Shown here piece after piece: positions 36,481 through 47,868 of a stretch of 64,000 nt of DNA; the stretch's first letter is position 1; every line of letters starts with the position of its first letter. This DNA is from Tubulanus polymorphus (lineage: Eukaryota; Nemertea; Palaeonemertea; Tubulaniformes; Tubulanidae): the NCBI RefSeq assembly GCF_964204645.1, contig NC_134033.1:5986231-6050230 (forward strand), in the 5' to 3' direction. The translations under genes were made by a program, and so were the position numbers. A model generated the notes under the pieces. The model saw only the letters and a program-made list of their open reading frames with translations. It was not told the origin of the DNA and did no database searches.

Positions 36481-36870
36481 ATGGGAAAAAGTCATTGTGT
36501 TACACGAAACGCCTAGAATTGATGAATAGAAAATACTGTTAAAAAGCTGGTGGGAACCAGTCATTGTCTTGCAGGTAGGACCTCTTTGTCTGAGAATTTC
36601 TGATTTTACAGATTCTTGGATTTATTTTCTAAGGTGTCTGTACCATGCTCTCGCATTAAAGGTTGCCACAAAAAACGCGAAGAATTTATGAATGCAAACA
36701 ATGATGAACATGTGGTGGGATTCAGTCATTGTAACACAGAAGAATAGGAGAGGACCTGTATTCAGGGAGTTGCAGATTTTACAGATTATTTTGTAAGCAA
36801 CAATGAACAGGTGGTGGGATTCAGCCGTTGTGTTAGTTTATAGTGCTGATAGGACTTGATATTATTTCTC
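36480..36870. repeat. Degenerate tandem repeat, four traces
   Basis: GGTGGGATTCAGTCATTGT and variants recur near 36484, 36547, 36714 and 36800, with TTGCAGATTTTACAGATT between copies. Non-coding. Confidence 0.5.
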
Positions 36871-37799
36871 AGCGTTGCAAATTCTAAAAATACAATAGGC
36901 TTCATTGTGGAAACAATACACGCTGCCTAAGAAAAATTGAAAACAAAAAACATAACCTAATCATAAAACCACATGCTAGTTATACAATTTAACTCAGTGA
37001 GGCGAAAAAGGGGTATACCAGAAATGTAGGTAGCAATTCCCTGTTAAACATCCCCTGGGGAATGTAGGTAAAAATCCTCCCAAGTTCAGTTGTATATCAA
37101 ACTTAAGTTTAAAACCCAGATAAAAACAGATGATATTACTTTTAAACTAGATTTTTTCAAAGATATCTTCTACTGTACTAAGATCATACGATTTTTATGC
37201 ATGCTGCTTGCTTCTAAAATTCACAGAATAATGTCATTTTGGTGAACGTAGCGTGGTGAAGTCAATGATTATCCAAAGTGATTATTGTGAAATCACACCA
37301 ATCAATTATGTAGGGAAACTATAAAGTTTTTAAAAACCAAACGTAAGAATAATGAAGTATTTTGTTGTAAAATTGATGGATAGTATTCACGGATCAATCA
37401 ATTATTAACGAAATAATGGACCAAAACGTCGCACGAGAGCAGGTGTGAGAGACAGTAGCTTAAATCTATATAATTATTATAGATCTATTCTACTGTAAGT
37501 CTATGCTGGCCTGATCGGTTCTCAATTTATAAGAGAATTCTATGAATTCATTTGTTTGCTAGTCGTTGTCGGTCGTGGTAGTTCTAAGTAAGTTGGTAGG
37601 ACCATAGAACTAACAGCGAACGGGAATGCCGACTCCTCAAAAATCCGCAAGCCACCTAAACCTAAATCGGAATCTCTGTAATAAAGGAACGTAGGAAAAA
37701 TGGCCAAGGAAAAAATGGCCAAGCAAAAAATAGCCACGGAAAAAAAGGGCCAAGGAAGATTAAATCAAAAACTATCATTTTAACTACCACAAAATTTAT

Positions 37800-38120
37800 G
37801 CATCGATCTTTTGACATGTCGCTTTTTGAGATTATTAGACCAATTCCTGAATTAGTTGAGGTAAATTTACATTGATAATATCTCACTTTGATGTTCTCAG
37901 ACACTGCACCAGTTTGCTATATAAATCACCACACAATTTCAATGCATTTACCTTTGATGATTTAGTGTGTGCCCTAATAGCTTACTTTGATGTTTTGAAA
38001 TATTAATCTAGTTAATTATTTACCACTATTAAAATTATCCATTGACCACTTGCATGTCACTTCTTGAGATAATCATACCCTAATCGCTTACTTTGATGTT
38101 TTGAAAAATTATTAATCTAT
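37800..38120. repeat. Tandem repeat before the BEL/Pao element
   Basis: Units of about 110-120 bases share ATGTCACTTCTTGAGATAATCA, TAATAGCTTACTTTGATGTT and AAATATTAATCTA. Three copies, decreasing in match. It could be part of the element leader or an LTR remnant. Confidence 0.5.
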
Positions 38121-38152
38121 TGACGAAATGAACTTGCACCTACGGTAACATC

Positions 38153-39340
38153 ATGAGTGTCGTAGACGATCTTGAGACGGAACTCCCCCAAGACCGAGCC
38201 AGGTCCTGGATTGGAAGTCTGCCGCCTGGAAACGCGCCAGCAGAAGCTGTTGACGCTGTAATGGGTAAGACCGCTGATAATAAATCTGTTAAATCAACAT
38301 CATCTTCTCGATCCCGTCTGAACGAAGAACTTAAATTGTTGAAACGTAGACACGAACTTGTCCGTAAACGATTAGCGTTGGAGCAAGAGCTAGACCTCTT
38401 GGCTAAGATAAACACGGAACTTGCCGAACATGAACTCTCAGATACCGCATCAAGCATTGCGCCGGTATCGTTTAACGTTTCCGCACCCGTCGAAGCGGAG
38501 CCGAGCCCTCAGGTGGAACCTCCCCAGCCTGCTATTCCGGTGAGGCCGCCTAGCTCGATCTCAAACCACGTAGAAATCAACAAAAACGTTTTGACTTTCG
38601 ATTCGTTCGATATCGTGAAGGAGTTGCGAAAGCCTAATATAGAACTGACTAAATTCGACGGGAACCCCCTTAGTTATCGGATATTCCGAGGACAGTTTGA
38701 TCACAAATCGTTCGTTACAGTTCAGACGCGGCCTAGCTACTCACCTACCTAGAGAACTTTACGTGTGGTGAAGCCCACAGCATTGGTTCGGGGTACAGCT
38801 ATCTTGACCCTGAACTCGGATATAAGGCCGCCCTTCGAAGAATTCGAGAAAAGGTATGGGGATACGGAAGTGGTGGCTTCAGCCTTCATCAATTGTGCCC
38901 TAAGTTGGCAGAACATCCGACCGGACGCTCCAAAGGAGCTCGATAGATTCTCTATTTTTCTGATGGAGTGTCTCCACGCGGTAAGGCACATCGACGGTGT
39001 CAAGGTACTCGAGTATTCGGCGAATATCAAGCCCTTGGTGGCAAAACTGCCCTTTTATCTGCACGATCGCTGGAGGAGTATCGTCGCTACGATTAAAGAT
39101 CGGGGTCAGCCTATTAGGTTTGATGATTTAGTTTAACTTTGTACGCCGTGAATCATCAAAAGCGAATGACCCGATGTACGGACGCGGAGCACTTGTTTCG
39201 AAATTCAGTAAAAGGCCTGAGCCCGCGTCGAAACCTACTCGCTCAGTGGGTTCGTACTTCGTTAGTCAAGAACCAAATAGAGGTCGCTGTGACTCTATCT
39301 CCCCCATCACGGAGTCTACCACAAGACGAAGGTGAATAAA
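38153..39340 (+). pseudogene. BEL/Pao gag-like region
   Basis: ATG 38153 opens a frame with a charged coiled-coil stretch (about residues 60-105, rich in Leu, Glu, Arg). PNIELTKFDGNPLSYRIF follows, a signature of the gag/DUF1759 domain of BEL/Pao elements. It stops at 38750. A second frame at 38765-39136 continues the domain with RYGDTEVVASAFI, LSWQNIRPD and FLMECLHAVRHIDGV. Remnants run to about 39340. The zinc knuckles and protease expected next are missing. Gag assembles particles in family members; here it is broken. Confidence 0.8.
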
Positions 39341-39344
39341 ATTC

Positions 39345-40216
39345 GACTTGTATTTGATGGATCGGCTTTTTGTGGCACGTCCCTCAACAGTAATCTGTTG
39401 TAAGGGCCCCACTTGACGAACACTTTGGTTGGAGTGTTACAGCGTTTCAGAGAAAACAAGATCGGCCTGATGGCGGATATTGAACAGATGTTTCTTCGCG
39501 TCATGGTGCCCGAGAAGGACAGGGACCTACTGCGTTTCCTGTGGTGGCCGGACGCCAATATCGAATCCCAACCGAAGGTCTATCGCATGACACGACAGCT
39601 GTTCGGCGCCGTTTCGTCGCCCAGTTGCGCTAACGCCGCTCTCCGTCAGACGGCTACCGATAATCGAAGCTATTTCGATCCAGAAATCGTCGACTCCATG
39701 TTTCGCAGTTTTTACATGGATGACTATCTCAAATCGGTAGATTACAATGAAAGAATGGTAATAGAACAGGTAGTGGCCCTCTGTAAAAAGGGGGGCTTTA
39801 ACCTTCGCGGATGGGCGAGTAACCAGTTGGAAGCAATCAAATCGTTGCCCAGTGATCTTCGTGCCTCAACAATTAACGAAGTAGATTTGGATTTCGAGCA
39901 GGCGCAGGAACGGGCCCTAGCGATATCCTGGAACCTAATCGCGGATACCCTCGTGTTTAACCGTTCGATTCCGAATCGGCCGGCTACGCGGCGGGGGATC
40001 CTGTCTGTTATAAGCTCCATTTATGATCCGCTGGGGCTTTTAGCTCCTTTCGTCTTGCCTGCCAAGGTTCTACTGCAGAAGCTGTGTCAGCGAAAGGCTG
40101 GATGGGACGATGACATGCAGCCCAAGGAATTATCAGAATGGCGCTCGTGGTTGCGAGAAGCTACCTATCTGGATAGGATAACCTATATCCTTGATAGCTT
40201 GAGGGGTTTCCTCTAG
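39345..40216 (+). pseudogene. BEL/Pao reverse transcriptase region
   Basis: The stretch reads KIRLVFDGSAFCGTSLN, then a frame open at 39413-40216 with LMADIEQMFLRVMVPEKDRD, LRFLWWPD, and the catalytic FYMDDYLKSV (YxDD-type). It continues with RRGILSVISSIYDPLGLL, typical of the BEL/Pao connection after the palm. It ends at TAG 40214-40216 inside the expected RNase H linker. A one-base shift separates the start from the long frame. Confidence 0.9.
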
Positions 40217-42664
40217 TATTTTTTTCGTGTTTAATATTCTATAATAACGGAACAGTTAAATATTAGATATTCAGACGGAGTTGTAGTTCTATTAATTCTA
40301 TAATTGTTTAGTTTTAGTGCTAGAATCTAGATATAAGATTCAGAAAGTATTGGCATTTGACTGTTAACTCATAGATATAGATTGAAGACTTAACTTTAAG
40401 ATTATCATTTAATCTGATAATGAATTGCATTAAATTTAGATTATTGCATTTTTGGTAATTTTCAGAATTGTTTCCAGTTTATATTTTATAGTGTACGATG
40501 GTATACTAGTTTCCGGCTGCAAGTGCCGGTCCGGTATCGACCCGTAATGATGGTGGTTGTAACCAGAAATATATTTATGACCAGCCGGGGTATTCAACCG
40601 ATATCGTAATCGTCGGCTGCCAGTGCCGAGTATCTTGTTCGTCGTCGACTGCTAGTGCCGAGTGTCTGGTTCGTCGTTCATCATCGTTCGTCGTTAGTCG
40701 GCTGCCAGTGCCGAGTGTCTGGTTCGTCGTTCATCATCGTTCGTCGTTCGTCGGCTGCCAGTGCCGAGTATTCGTATTCCTCGTTGTGCGAATTATGATT
40801 TAAGTATCACATCCGATGTACATAGTGTTATAAACTTACATTCGTTTTTGAAATCCGGCTTCCGTTTTTTGGTATTGAGGCATCCGGTCACATTACTCGT
40901 GACAAACTGCATTAAAGGATGATGAATATCCGCCGTGCAAGCAATTAATTACATACCGTAACGCGAAAACAAACGCCGCGCTTATAAACCGGCTTTCTTG
41001 AATTTTGAAACCGGAATGCATGAATATGGTTCAACCTACGCTCGTAGGTACAAAGCACACAAAGACTGATAAAGCCTTCCTCAAATTTTCCGCCAAAACG
41101 GTTCACAACCACGCTTATGGATTAGGCCTACCGAACCAATGAGAGACTAAATAATGTCTAGCCCCTGAACTTCCTTGAACAAAAATAATAAACTATATGT
41201 TCCATATGAAAAATAAATGTCTTTTATTATCATTATACTCTATCTTAATATGAAATAATAACATAGATAAGTTAGTGTTTTGGTTGTGTAACCAAACGAG
41301 CGTCGAAACGACAGTAGAAGCGAAGATGTATCAAGCGGGGCTCTACGCACTCCTACGTGAACTATGTAACGTTGCGTACATAGTTCACGACGGGATTTAG
41401 GTCAATTTCTTGGATGTTACTATCAGTTAGGCGTTATGCGTTTTCCGATTCGGTATTTTTATTAGGCGTTTTTCGAATACCGATTTCTGACACCGTTTTC
41501 GCATTTTCTAATCGTGTATCTATTGTTTCAACGACGTGTTAATCAGCATACCGGGGGACTCTTTGAACATATGAAATATTTTGAAATACCGTATTAATTT
41601 TTTGCCACTATGTCATTCATATATTTCAACTCATAAACTTTCGGAGGATTTTATTAAAGAAAAAGCCGTAAAGCCTTCAAATGATCGCACATGCACCATC
41701 GGCTCCGCTAGTGCTTGAAATGGAAATTATAGTATCTCGTACGATGATGAGTGATCGAAAATAAAAGATGAAATCTCAATCATTCGATTCTTTCAAAGAA
41801 ATTCATTGGAAATGTGGATTGGAAATAAACTGAATTTTTTATAACCTCATTTCACATGTTGCCTCTCCCTGAACGTAACTACACTAACTATGATCGTTGT
41901 GATCTGCGTGCTGGCTACAAATGCACACAGATCACATTAAACTATGGTGGCTGATTCGGGCCACATTAAAATCAAATTAAAATGACACTCAGTCTCCACC
42001 AATTTTTTTCTAATTCTTCATTTTTTGTTTTAACGCATCGTTAAAACAGGAGTGAATCCATAAGCTCGAACAAAAAGTAATTTCATCATATTCTTATCTC
42101 CATAGCTCCATGTTCAGTTTGAATATAGAGTTTAGAATAGTTTTTTTAATCATACATCCGGATATTAAGCAAGTAAATGTGCAACTAGATCCATGCCTCA
42201 AACAGACGAGCAGGAAATCAGAAATCAGTGCTCTGTGGTATCGGGTGATCACTCGGGAAACAGGAACGATCACTGGCAGCGATCACTATGAGAGAATAGG
42301 GAGTCTTGTGATCTTGTGAATGTTCATTCATTAAAAAGAACCAGTGAAACAGGAGCGAATCATTTAATCTGCTTTTTTCGATGCGAACCACCATGTCGAT
42401 CTCGACCGTCACCTGCTACCATATACGAACTTGCTATTCGCATGCCACAACAAAAACATCAATCTTAGCCGCTAAAAATTAGCCTTGATATTTATTTTGA
42501 TAGACGTCTGCAATGAAATGAAAATTGCCTGGTCTCGCTTCGGGAGCGTTCATCTAAGTTCCAGCTTCTGTAAATACCCTTACGGTGCAGGGTTTTTTCC
42601 ACAATCGATTTTCATTCCCTAAAAATCTAAAAGCCAGTACCTTCCAAATTTGAACAAACATTGA
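40217..42664. other. Non-coding stretch with short repeats
   Basis: No gene is seen. At 40600-40775, GTCGGCTGCCAGTGCCGAGT and GTTCGTCGTTCATCATCG are repeated about four times; this may belong to the 3' end of the BEL/Pao element. A palindromic stretch at 41360-41400 surrounds ATAGTTCACG. Confidence 0.5.
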
Positions 42665-42889
42665 TTGGTAAATTTTCTACTGTTCGATAGCGTCTGTATG
42701 TTCATGTGTACACTCAATATATCTCCTGCATTGGGCGATGACCATTTATCGCTTATTCAACGTGGATCGTTAAAAATTCAGTTACGATTGGATAAAGATT
42801 TACCGACCAATGTAAATTTAGTTTTACTCGCCGTGTTTGACGAAGTTTTGGAAGTCGCTGAAAACAGAGACATTACCATCGATTTTTAA
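42665..42889 (+). pseudogene. Capsid C-terminal end of a different Maverick lineage
   Basis: An open frame ends with GDDHLSLIQRGSLKIQLRL, LVLLAVFDEVLEV and ITIDF at TAA 42887. It resembles the C-terminal end of the capsid-type protein found in many animal Mavericks and annotated in databases after the nematode protein F54H12.2. The upstream jelly-roll part is missing. It is directly followed by a Maverick-type protease, which supports the reading. It differs from the capsid gene of copy B, so it comes from another element lineage. Confidence 0.6.
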
Positions 42890-42923
42890 AGGCGTTCGAT
42901 ATTTTATAGTTCATTTTTAAACA

Positions 42924-43410
42924 TGTTATACACAAATCAGATTTTAGAATTAATGAAAAATGACGAATGTATAAAACCTCGATTCAAAGGTGTTTTTCCA
43001 TGCGATATGATGCCTGCGGTAAATGGTTTGAGACCCTATGGTTTCATTGTAATAACTATAATTCGTACGAACCGGGTACGCATTAGTTAAGCATATTTAT
43101 AATCGGATCTAAAATCGGATTTTTCTTTGACTCTTTTGGCAAAACGCCGAATTTTTATAATGAAATCTTAACGAACTATATGCACGAAAATTGTAAAATA
43201 TGGTATTATAACTCTATCCAATATCAAAATGTTATGTCTGATAATTGTGGTTATTACGCGATGTTTGTACAACTATTATTATGTCACGGAATGGAATATG
43301 AATGAAATGGCAAAGTATTTTTCGAAAAAATACCAAGGAAAATGATGAGATTTTTACAGACTATATTGTAAATTATTTCATTCCGATATAATCGAATAAA
43401 ACATAAAGTT
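42924..43410 (+). pseudogene. Adenain-like cysteine protease of a Maverick
   Basis: ATG 42924 opens MLYTNQILELMKND, then FKGVFPCDMMP and RPYGFIV. After a one-base shift it reads YEPGTH, FFDSFGKTPNFY, WYYNSIQYQN and SDNCGYYAMF. The His of GTH and the Cys of NCGYY match the catalytic pair of the adenovirus-type protease of Mavericks, which processes capsid precursors. A TAG directly follows GTH and another stop follows GMEYE, so the gene is dead. About 160 codons remain. Confidence 0.75.
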
Positions 43411-43732
43411 TTTGTTTTTTACACTTACCTAGGACTTGATTGTAGACTTAGTTGAAGGTGATCTAAATGACGCGTCTCGGTTGTACTTACTTTTGTACTC
43501 GGCTGTGCGTATTTTGCTCTCGAAAATATCGACGATACGAAAACAGTCTCGAGGATTGAAATTGAAGTGAAAATGATGGGTATTCCTTACCCTTATATAC
43601 TTACGTATGGTAGTTTCAAACTCTGCGGGGTGCGGCGGGGGTTCACTAATGAATGAAGTAAGCGTGTCCCATATCAGGTGACACGTTTTTATTACATAAT
43701 TTTGTTTTCTTCACAGTCTTAGAATCCTGTTC
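43411..43732. other. Spacer
   Basis: No gene is seen between the protease remnant and the LINE fragment. Confidence 0.4.
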
Positions 43733-44440
43733 AACGGTGGATTTCGTCAAAGCATTTGATAAGGCACAACATCAGCCGTTACTAAATAGGCTATTAGGAA
43801 ACAGTATCAATGATAGGACGCCCAAATGGCTCGACTTCAAAATTGCTATCAATTGGTTCAGAGCAAATAAACTCACGCTCAATATAACAAAATCTGCTGG
43901 ACTTTGTACCAAACCACATCATGTAATATTGACAATCCCATCATAAAAATAGAAAATAGCCAAATCGAGTTAATCGTCATGTGCATAAATCTTTAGGACT
44001 GCTGATAGATAATATGCTTGCTTTTGAAAGTCACATGAAATTTCTTTGTTCGAAGCTGAATAAAAATATTTATCTATTAAAGTGCGTGAAAAATCTTTTA
44101 CCAAGCTGGTCAAAGCGATTACTTTATTTTGATCAGTTGCATGAACTCACATATAGCATACTATTTATCTCTCTGGGGTCCATTAATCTCAAAAATCAAA
44201 TTGATGTTTTAACCGAATTACATAAGAAAGCTATTCGTGTATTTGGTTGTGCTGAATACAGCGCACCGACTTCGCCTCTTTTTAAAAAGTTCAAGATTCC
44301 GAAATTTGAAGATATGATAAACTGTAGGACTTATCAAACTTGCATGTGGATTTGTGAATAACCAACTTCCGCAACCAATTCTAAATCTATTTAATAGATC
44401 ATAGATATAATACCAGAGCTCGAAACCACCCTAGAATCCA
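43733..44440 (+). pseudogene. LINE reverse transcriptase fragment
   Basis: DFVKAFDKAQHQPLLNRLLG corresponds to the first catalytic block of a non-LTR reverse transcriptase (FSKAFDTVDH type). The part containing the FADD block is deleted, and NWFRANKLTLNITKS, LGLLIDNMLAFESHM and PTSPLFKKFKIPKFEDM complete the C-terminal part. Frames change near 43945 and 43980. It is a relative of the LINE inside copy B, of CR1/Jockey type. Confidence 0.8.
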
Positions 44441-46057
44441 GGCCCCAAAAAAACTAGCATTATCAATAAGTCATTCCTCTTTAAAGTTCGTTCAATTTGG
44501 CAAAACCAACCTGTACTCATTACATTCGCTCCAACTATGAGACCCCTCGTAAGAAGTTCAATGGATATATTTCTAACCGATATCAATATTGAGTTTAAGG
44601 TACTTGTTTATAATGTACACTCAGGGAGACTTCTGCATGTAATAAATTCATCTTCATTCTTCATCGTCATCCCTTTTCAAGTGTTTTTTTTCTTTCATTT
44701 GTTCATGTTTATTTCAAGGTGTTCGAACATCCTATTGGATATACAGTCTTTATGGCTCCACCTCATTGTCTGTAACCTATTTTGTTATTTTCAATTTTAC
44801 ATATTGATGGTGACAAATAGACAACCATGTAATATACTATACTATGTTCCCGGTATCCGCTAACAAAATGCAAATGGCGAACATTTCACCGTGACGAAAA
44901 AAGACATAGCCTATATATTTTTGAATGATAAAGTAAATCATCTAGAAAATTATCATATTGTTACGACTCAAGAAAGGGTCACCAATCTTTGATCGTCATC
45001 TTAAATTTCTACGCAGTGCCGCACGAGGTGAGTGAAGTATTTAACACAGCTCGTTTAGCAATCCCGTATCCATCCTGGTTCTGAACGAGTAAACGATGAA
45101 ATATCTTCCGTAGCCTTTGCATTCGAGTGACGAGGTGTCGTTAGTTGTCGTCCATTGCGCACGAAACAACGACAAACATATCTGATAGTATTAGCAGAAT
45201 GGAAGGTAGAACGTATTAACTAAAAATCATCAAAATAACCTTAGGGAAAACGTGATATCTTAGTCTATCGCACGCGTTTCCGTGCATGTGAATATCTGTT
45301 CGTCGGTGATATATTATTTATCATATTCTTTGAAAATCAAATCAATCAAATAAAATCACATATGATTAAACAAACTTATTTCTCTATTTTTGCACATTAT
45401 ACAAACCTCCAAATTGGAAATTGTAGCTCGCATTCTAATGTGTGGGTGGATAGATTGGAGCTTCTCTAAAAGCCATTTCTTGGCCTTGGTATACTGGAAT
45501 CGTTAGGCTCTTCAAGCGTTTTTGAACCTGTTCAACAGAAAAATATGAAAAATCGAACTGTAGTAAATGCCGTTTCAAGAAAATTGGCTGAATGAAGTGA
45601 ATTTGAACTTAACTTGATAATGGGAAAAGTGAAATAGATACCGGTCATATCCAGCGTAAAAGCTATGTCGTTTTACGCCTTTTGCTTTTTTTACACGGCC
45701 CCTCACACGACACTTCGAAGAAACATGGCTTTTTCGACCACATTTCCACCAATGTGTCCTCTTTCTGGGTATCCCATGCCACCGGGGCCACCGTTTTGGC
45801 TGTAAGTAATTGGACTCGAAGCGATGTGTCGCTAGTAGCCGCACACTAGGTGATTTGCTGCCGATTATCGGCCTGCTGAATACTGAGCGATCTTGTCGCC
45901 GGTGACGATTTGTAGGCCGACAATGTTCGAGAGCGGCCGCGCTCTACGCGATTTCGTCAAAACATGCGCTTTAAAGGGTAAAATGTACCGATGTTTCCTC
46001 AATTTGCTCAATTGACGACTCAAACAGTGAGACACGATTGAGGGAGAAAGACATTTT
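44441..46057. other. Non-coding stretch
   Basis: No gene is supported. Short open frames lack protein-like composition. Confidence 0.5.
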
Positions 46058-46389
46058 AGAAATTCATAACAGTGGGAAGTCATTAAGCCTTACTTTCCCA
46101 GGGGTTTCTTTACATATGGCAGAACCGGGAGCATATGTTCATTGGCTCTCAGCCTTTGAAAATCAGACGCTTACAAATTATAGGGGGATTTGCATGTTTT
46201 TGTATTTCGGCATGGGAAGTAATGGAGTGACATCAATCTACATTGATCAACATAACAAGCCCTGTCATATTTTCGCATTAAAACACGATTTAACTAAAAA
46301 CGTTTTTCTTGAATGTGTTAGTCTCATAATGACGGGCAATTTGACGGAGAAATCAATTCAAATTGTTCGAGATGGTTTTCTACAGCGAG
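46058..46389 (+). CDS. Possible exon of a MAM-like extracellular domain
   Basis: The open frame sits between an acceptor (gaaagacattttag) and a donor (CGAG|gtaaat). It contains SLHMAEPGAYVHWLSAFE, CMFLYFGMGSNGVTSIYI and SIQIVRDGF. The order of a hydrophobic CxFxYxMxGS strand, a variable loop and an IQIV-x-GF strand recalls MAM domains (CLTFWYHMYG ... YQIIFEG). The key residues are only partly kept. It overlaps by about 30 bases the C-terminal codons of the receptor on the other strand. No neighbouring exon was found. Tentative. Confidence 0.35.
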
Positions 46390-47300
46390 GTAAATAACGC
46401 CGTAAAGTCGCACGTATTTCTCTACCCGTCAGTACATAGATGTAGAAATTCACTGCCCAATTCCAACGATAAATCGCGTCGGCTATTTTAAATTCTATCT
46501 GTGATTGCGAGACGTTCGGATTGACCCAAGACTTCACCCAAATTATGTTGGCCGGTAAACTTAGCAGTAAGAAAAGTGCACACGTAGCGACCACCATTAC
46601 AGATACCGATGAAGACGACTGTATTTTCTGCAAGCGATAAAACATTAAAGACACAACTATAAGAATCGTGGAGATAATCATCGCTGAGCATGGTATGAAT
46701 AGAATGCAAATAATTTGAAGTGCTTGGTTTACGGTTCGATCCGTTGTGTGAACACAACCAGTTCCCGGGATATACAGTACATCGCTCGCATCAGAAGCGA
46801 CTATACTGACTTGTACAAACATGTATACCAGAGAAAATAGTTTGGCCGTCTTTGAATTCCGTGGTCCACGGAACGGGAACCCTACGATACAAACTCGTTC
46901 TATAGATATTATACAAAGTAGGTTCGGACCTGATGACGATAGACATGAGTAAATTACTAATACCAATTTACAAACAGAATCAGAGCGGTGAATATCGATC
47001 AAAATAGTTCTGTTTACGTGGTAATAAACTGCATTGAGATACATTAATGAAAAAAGACGATGAAACCACTATCAGAAACAGCGAGAATAAGAAACAAATT
47101 GCCGTAGAGTTGTTTACGATATTTAGGTGTTAGCATCAGCATCACAATCAATGCATTACCGACTAAACCAAACGACAAGAAACATATTGACACCTGTACT
47201 CGCTACGAATGCTGTAGGATACCGCCTCCGATTTAGAAACTTTACATCAACAATTGTCAGACTTTTTAGTCGTATAGCATTCGAGTGATTTGTCGCCATT
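46358..47300 (-). pseudogene. Rhodopsin-family GPCR, two frameshifts
   Basis: An ATG at 47298-47300 opens MATNHSNAIRLK. A frameshift near 47195 moves to a frame with TM1 (FGLVGNALIVMLML) and TM2 (LYGNLFLILAVSDSG), and a stop or second shift near 47047 moves to the frame open from 47044 to 46358. This last frame holds TM3 to TM7: CIISIERVCIVGFPF (ERV in place of DRY), VVATCALFLLLSLPANI and NWAVNFYIYVLTGREIR. The C-terminus ends CRKPSRTI. The NFYIYxLxGREIR motif is shared with the receptor at 30439-31383, so both belong to one intronless family. It is a pseudogene unless the frameshifts are assembly errors. Confidence 0.8.
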
Positions 47301-47783
47301 TAATCTAAAAGCCACCGTTACTTTGTTACTTAATTCTTACCGTAACGATTTCATGACTTACTAAAAGCTTTAAATGCGAAATATATAGCTACAGAATTTT
47401 ATTACAATCCTTTTAAGCTTCCAAACGCCTAACGCATCATGTGGTTAAATTTCGATAGGGTTTTGAAAATGTTTGCAATACCAAATAAGACGAATACCTG
47501 GCTCACCATCATTCATTTGCATCTAACTCGAAAACAAATTTTGCAGAAAGGATTATTCATTTAAAAACAATTTGGAGGTTTATACTTTAGTTATCGCCTC
47601 TGGCACTTTTAAAGCAGTTAAATCTCTAAACCTCCTACGACTCATTCATTACATAACCGATTACATTCAAATTTACTTAATGTCCTTACCCCCACACCCA
47701 AAAAATATGGACTATCGGGAATTTGACTGACCACTGCGTTCATTGGATGGGGCTCAACAGAAATTTTACGTTTATACGGGCCT
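47301..47783. other. Spacer upstream of Maverick copy B
   Basis: Nothing is recognised between the receptor start and the 6-bp target duplication at 47784. Confidence 0.5.
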
Positions 47784-47789
47784 TATACC
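47784..47789. repeat. Target-site duplication TATACC, left
   Basis: An identical hexamer follows the right end at 58853-58858. Confidence 0.9.
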
Positions 47790-47868
47790 AGTAATTGGAA
47801 TATGCCGTTTTCAGATCAGAGGTCGAGACACCACTCATCACCACAAGTATTTTTTTTCCTAATAAATG
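47790..47868. repeat. Left terminal inverted repeat of copy B
   Basis: About 79 bases match the complement of 58773-58852 with few differences, from AGTAATTGGAATATG through GTCGAGACACCACTCATC to AATAAATGGG. The repeat runs into the first codon of the gene at each end. Confidence 0.9.

Larger units (their letters stand above)
38153..40216 (+). mobile_element. Truncated BEL/Pao LTR retrotransposon
   Basis: Gag and reverse transcriptase fragments of BEL/Pao type lie in order, with the protease region deleted and no RNase H or integrase. No LTR pair was identified. GC content is clearly higher than in surrounding DNA. Frames break near 38755, 39136 and 39340-39400. Confidence 0.85.

Noticed and set aside
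36367-36564. Minus-strand frame of 65 codons
   Set aside because: It lies in the degenerate tandem repeat at 36480-36870.
44537-44863. Hydrophobic plus-strand frame of 108 codons
   Set aside because: Composition reflects T-rich DNA; no splice context or conserved motif.
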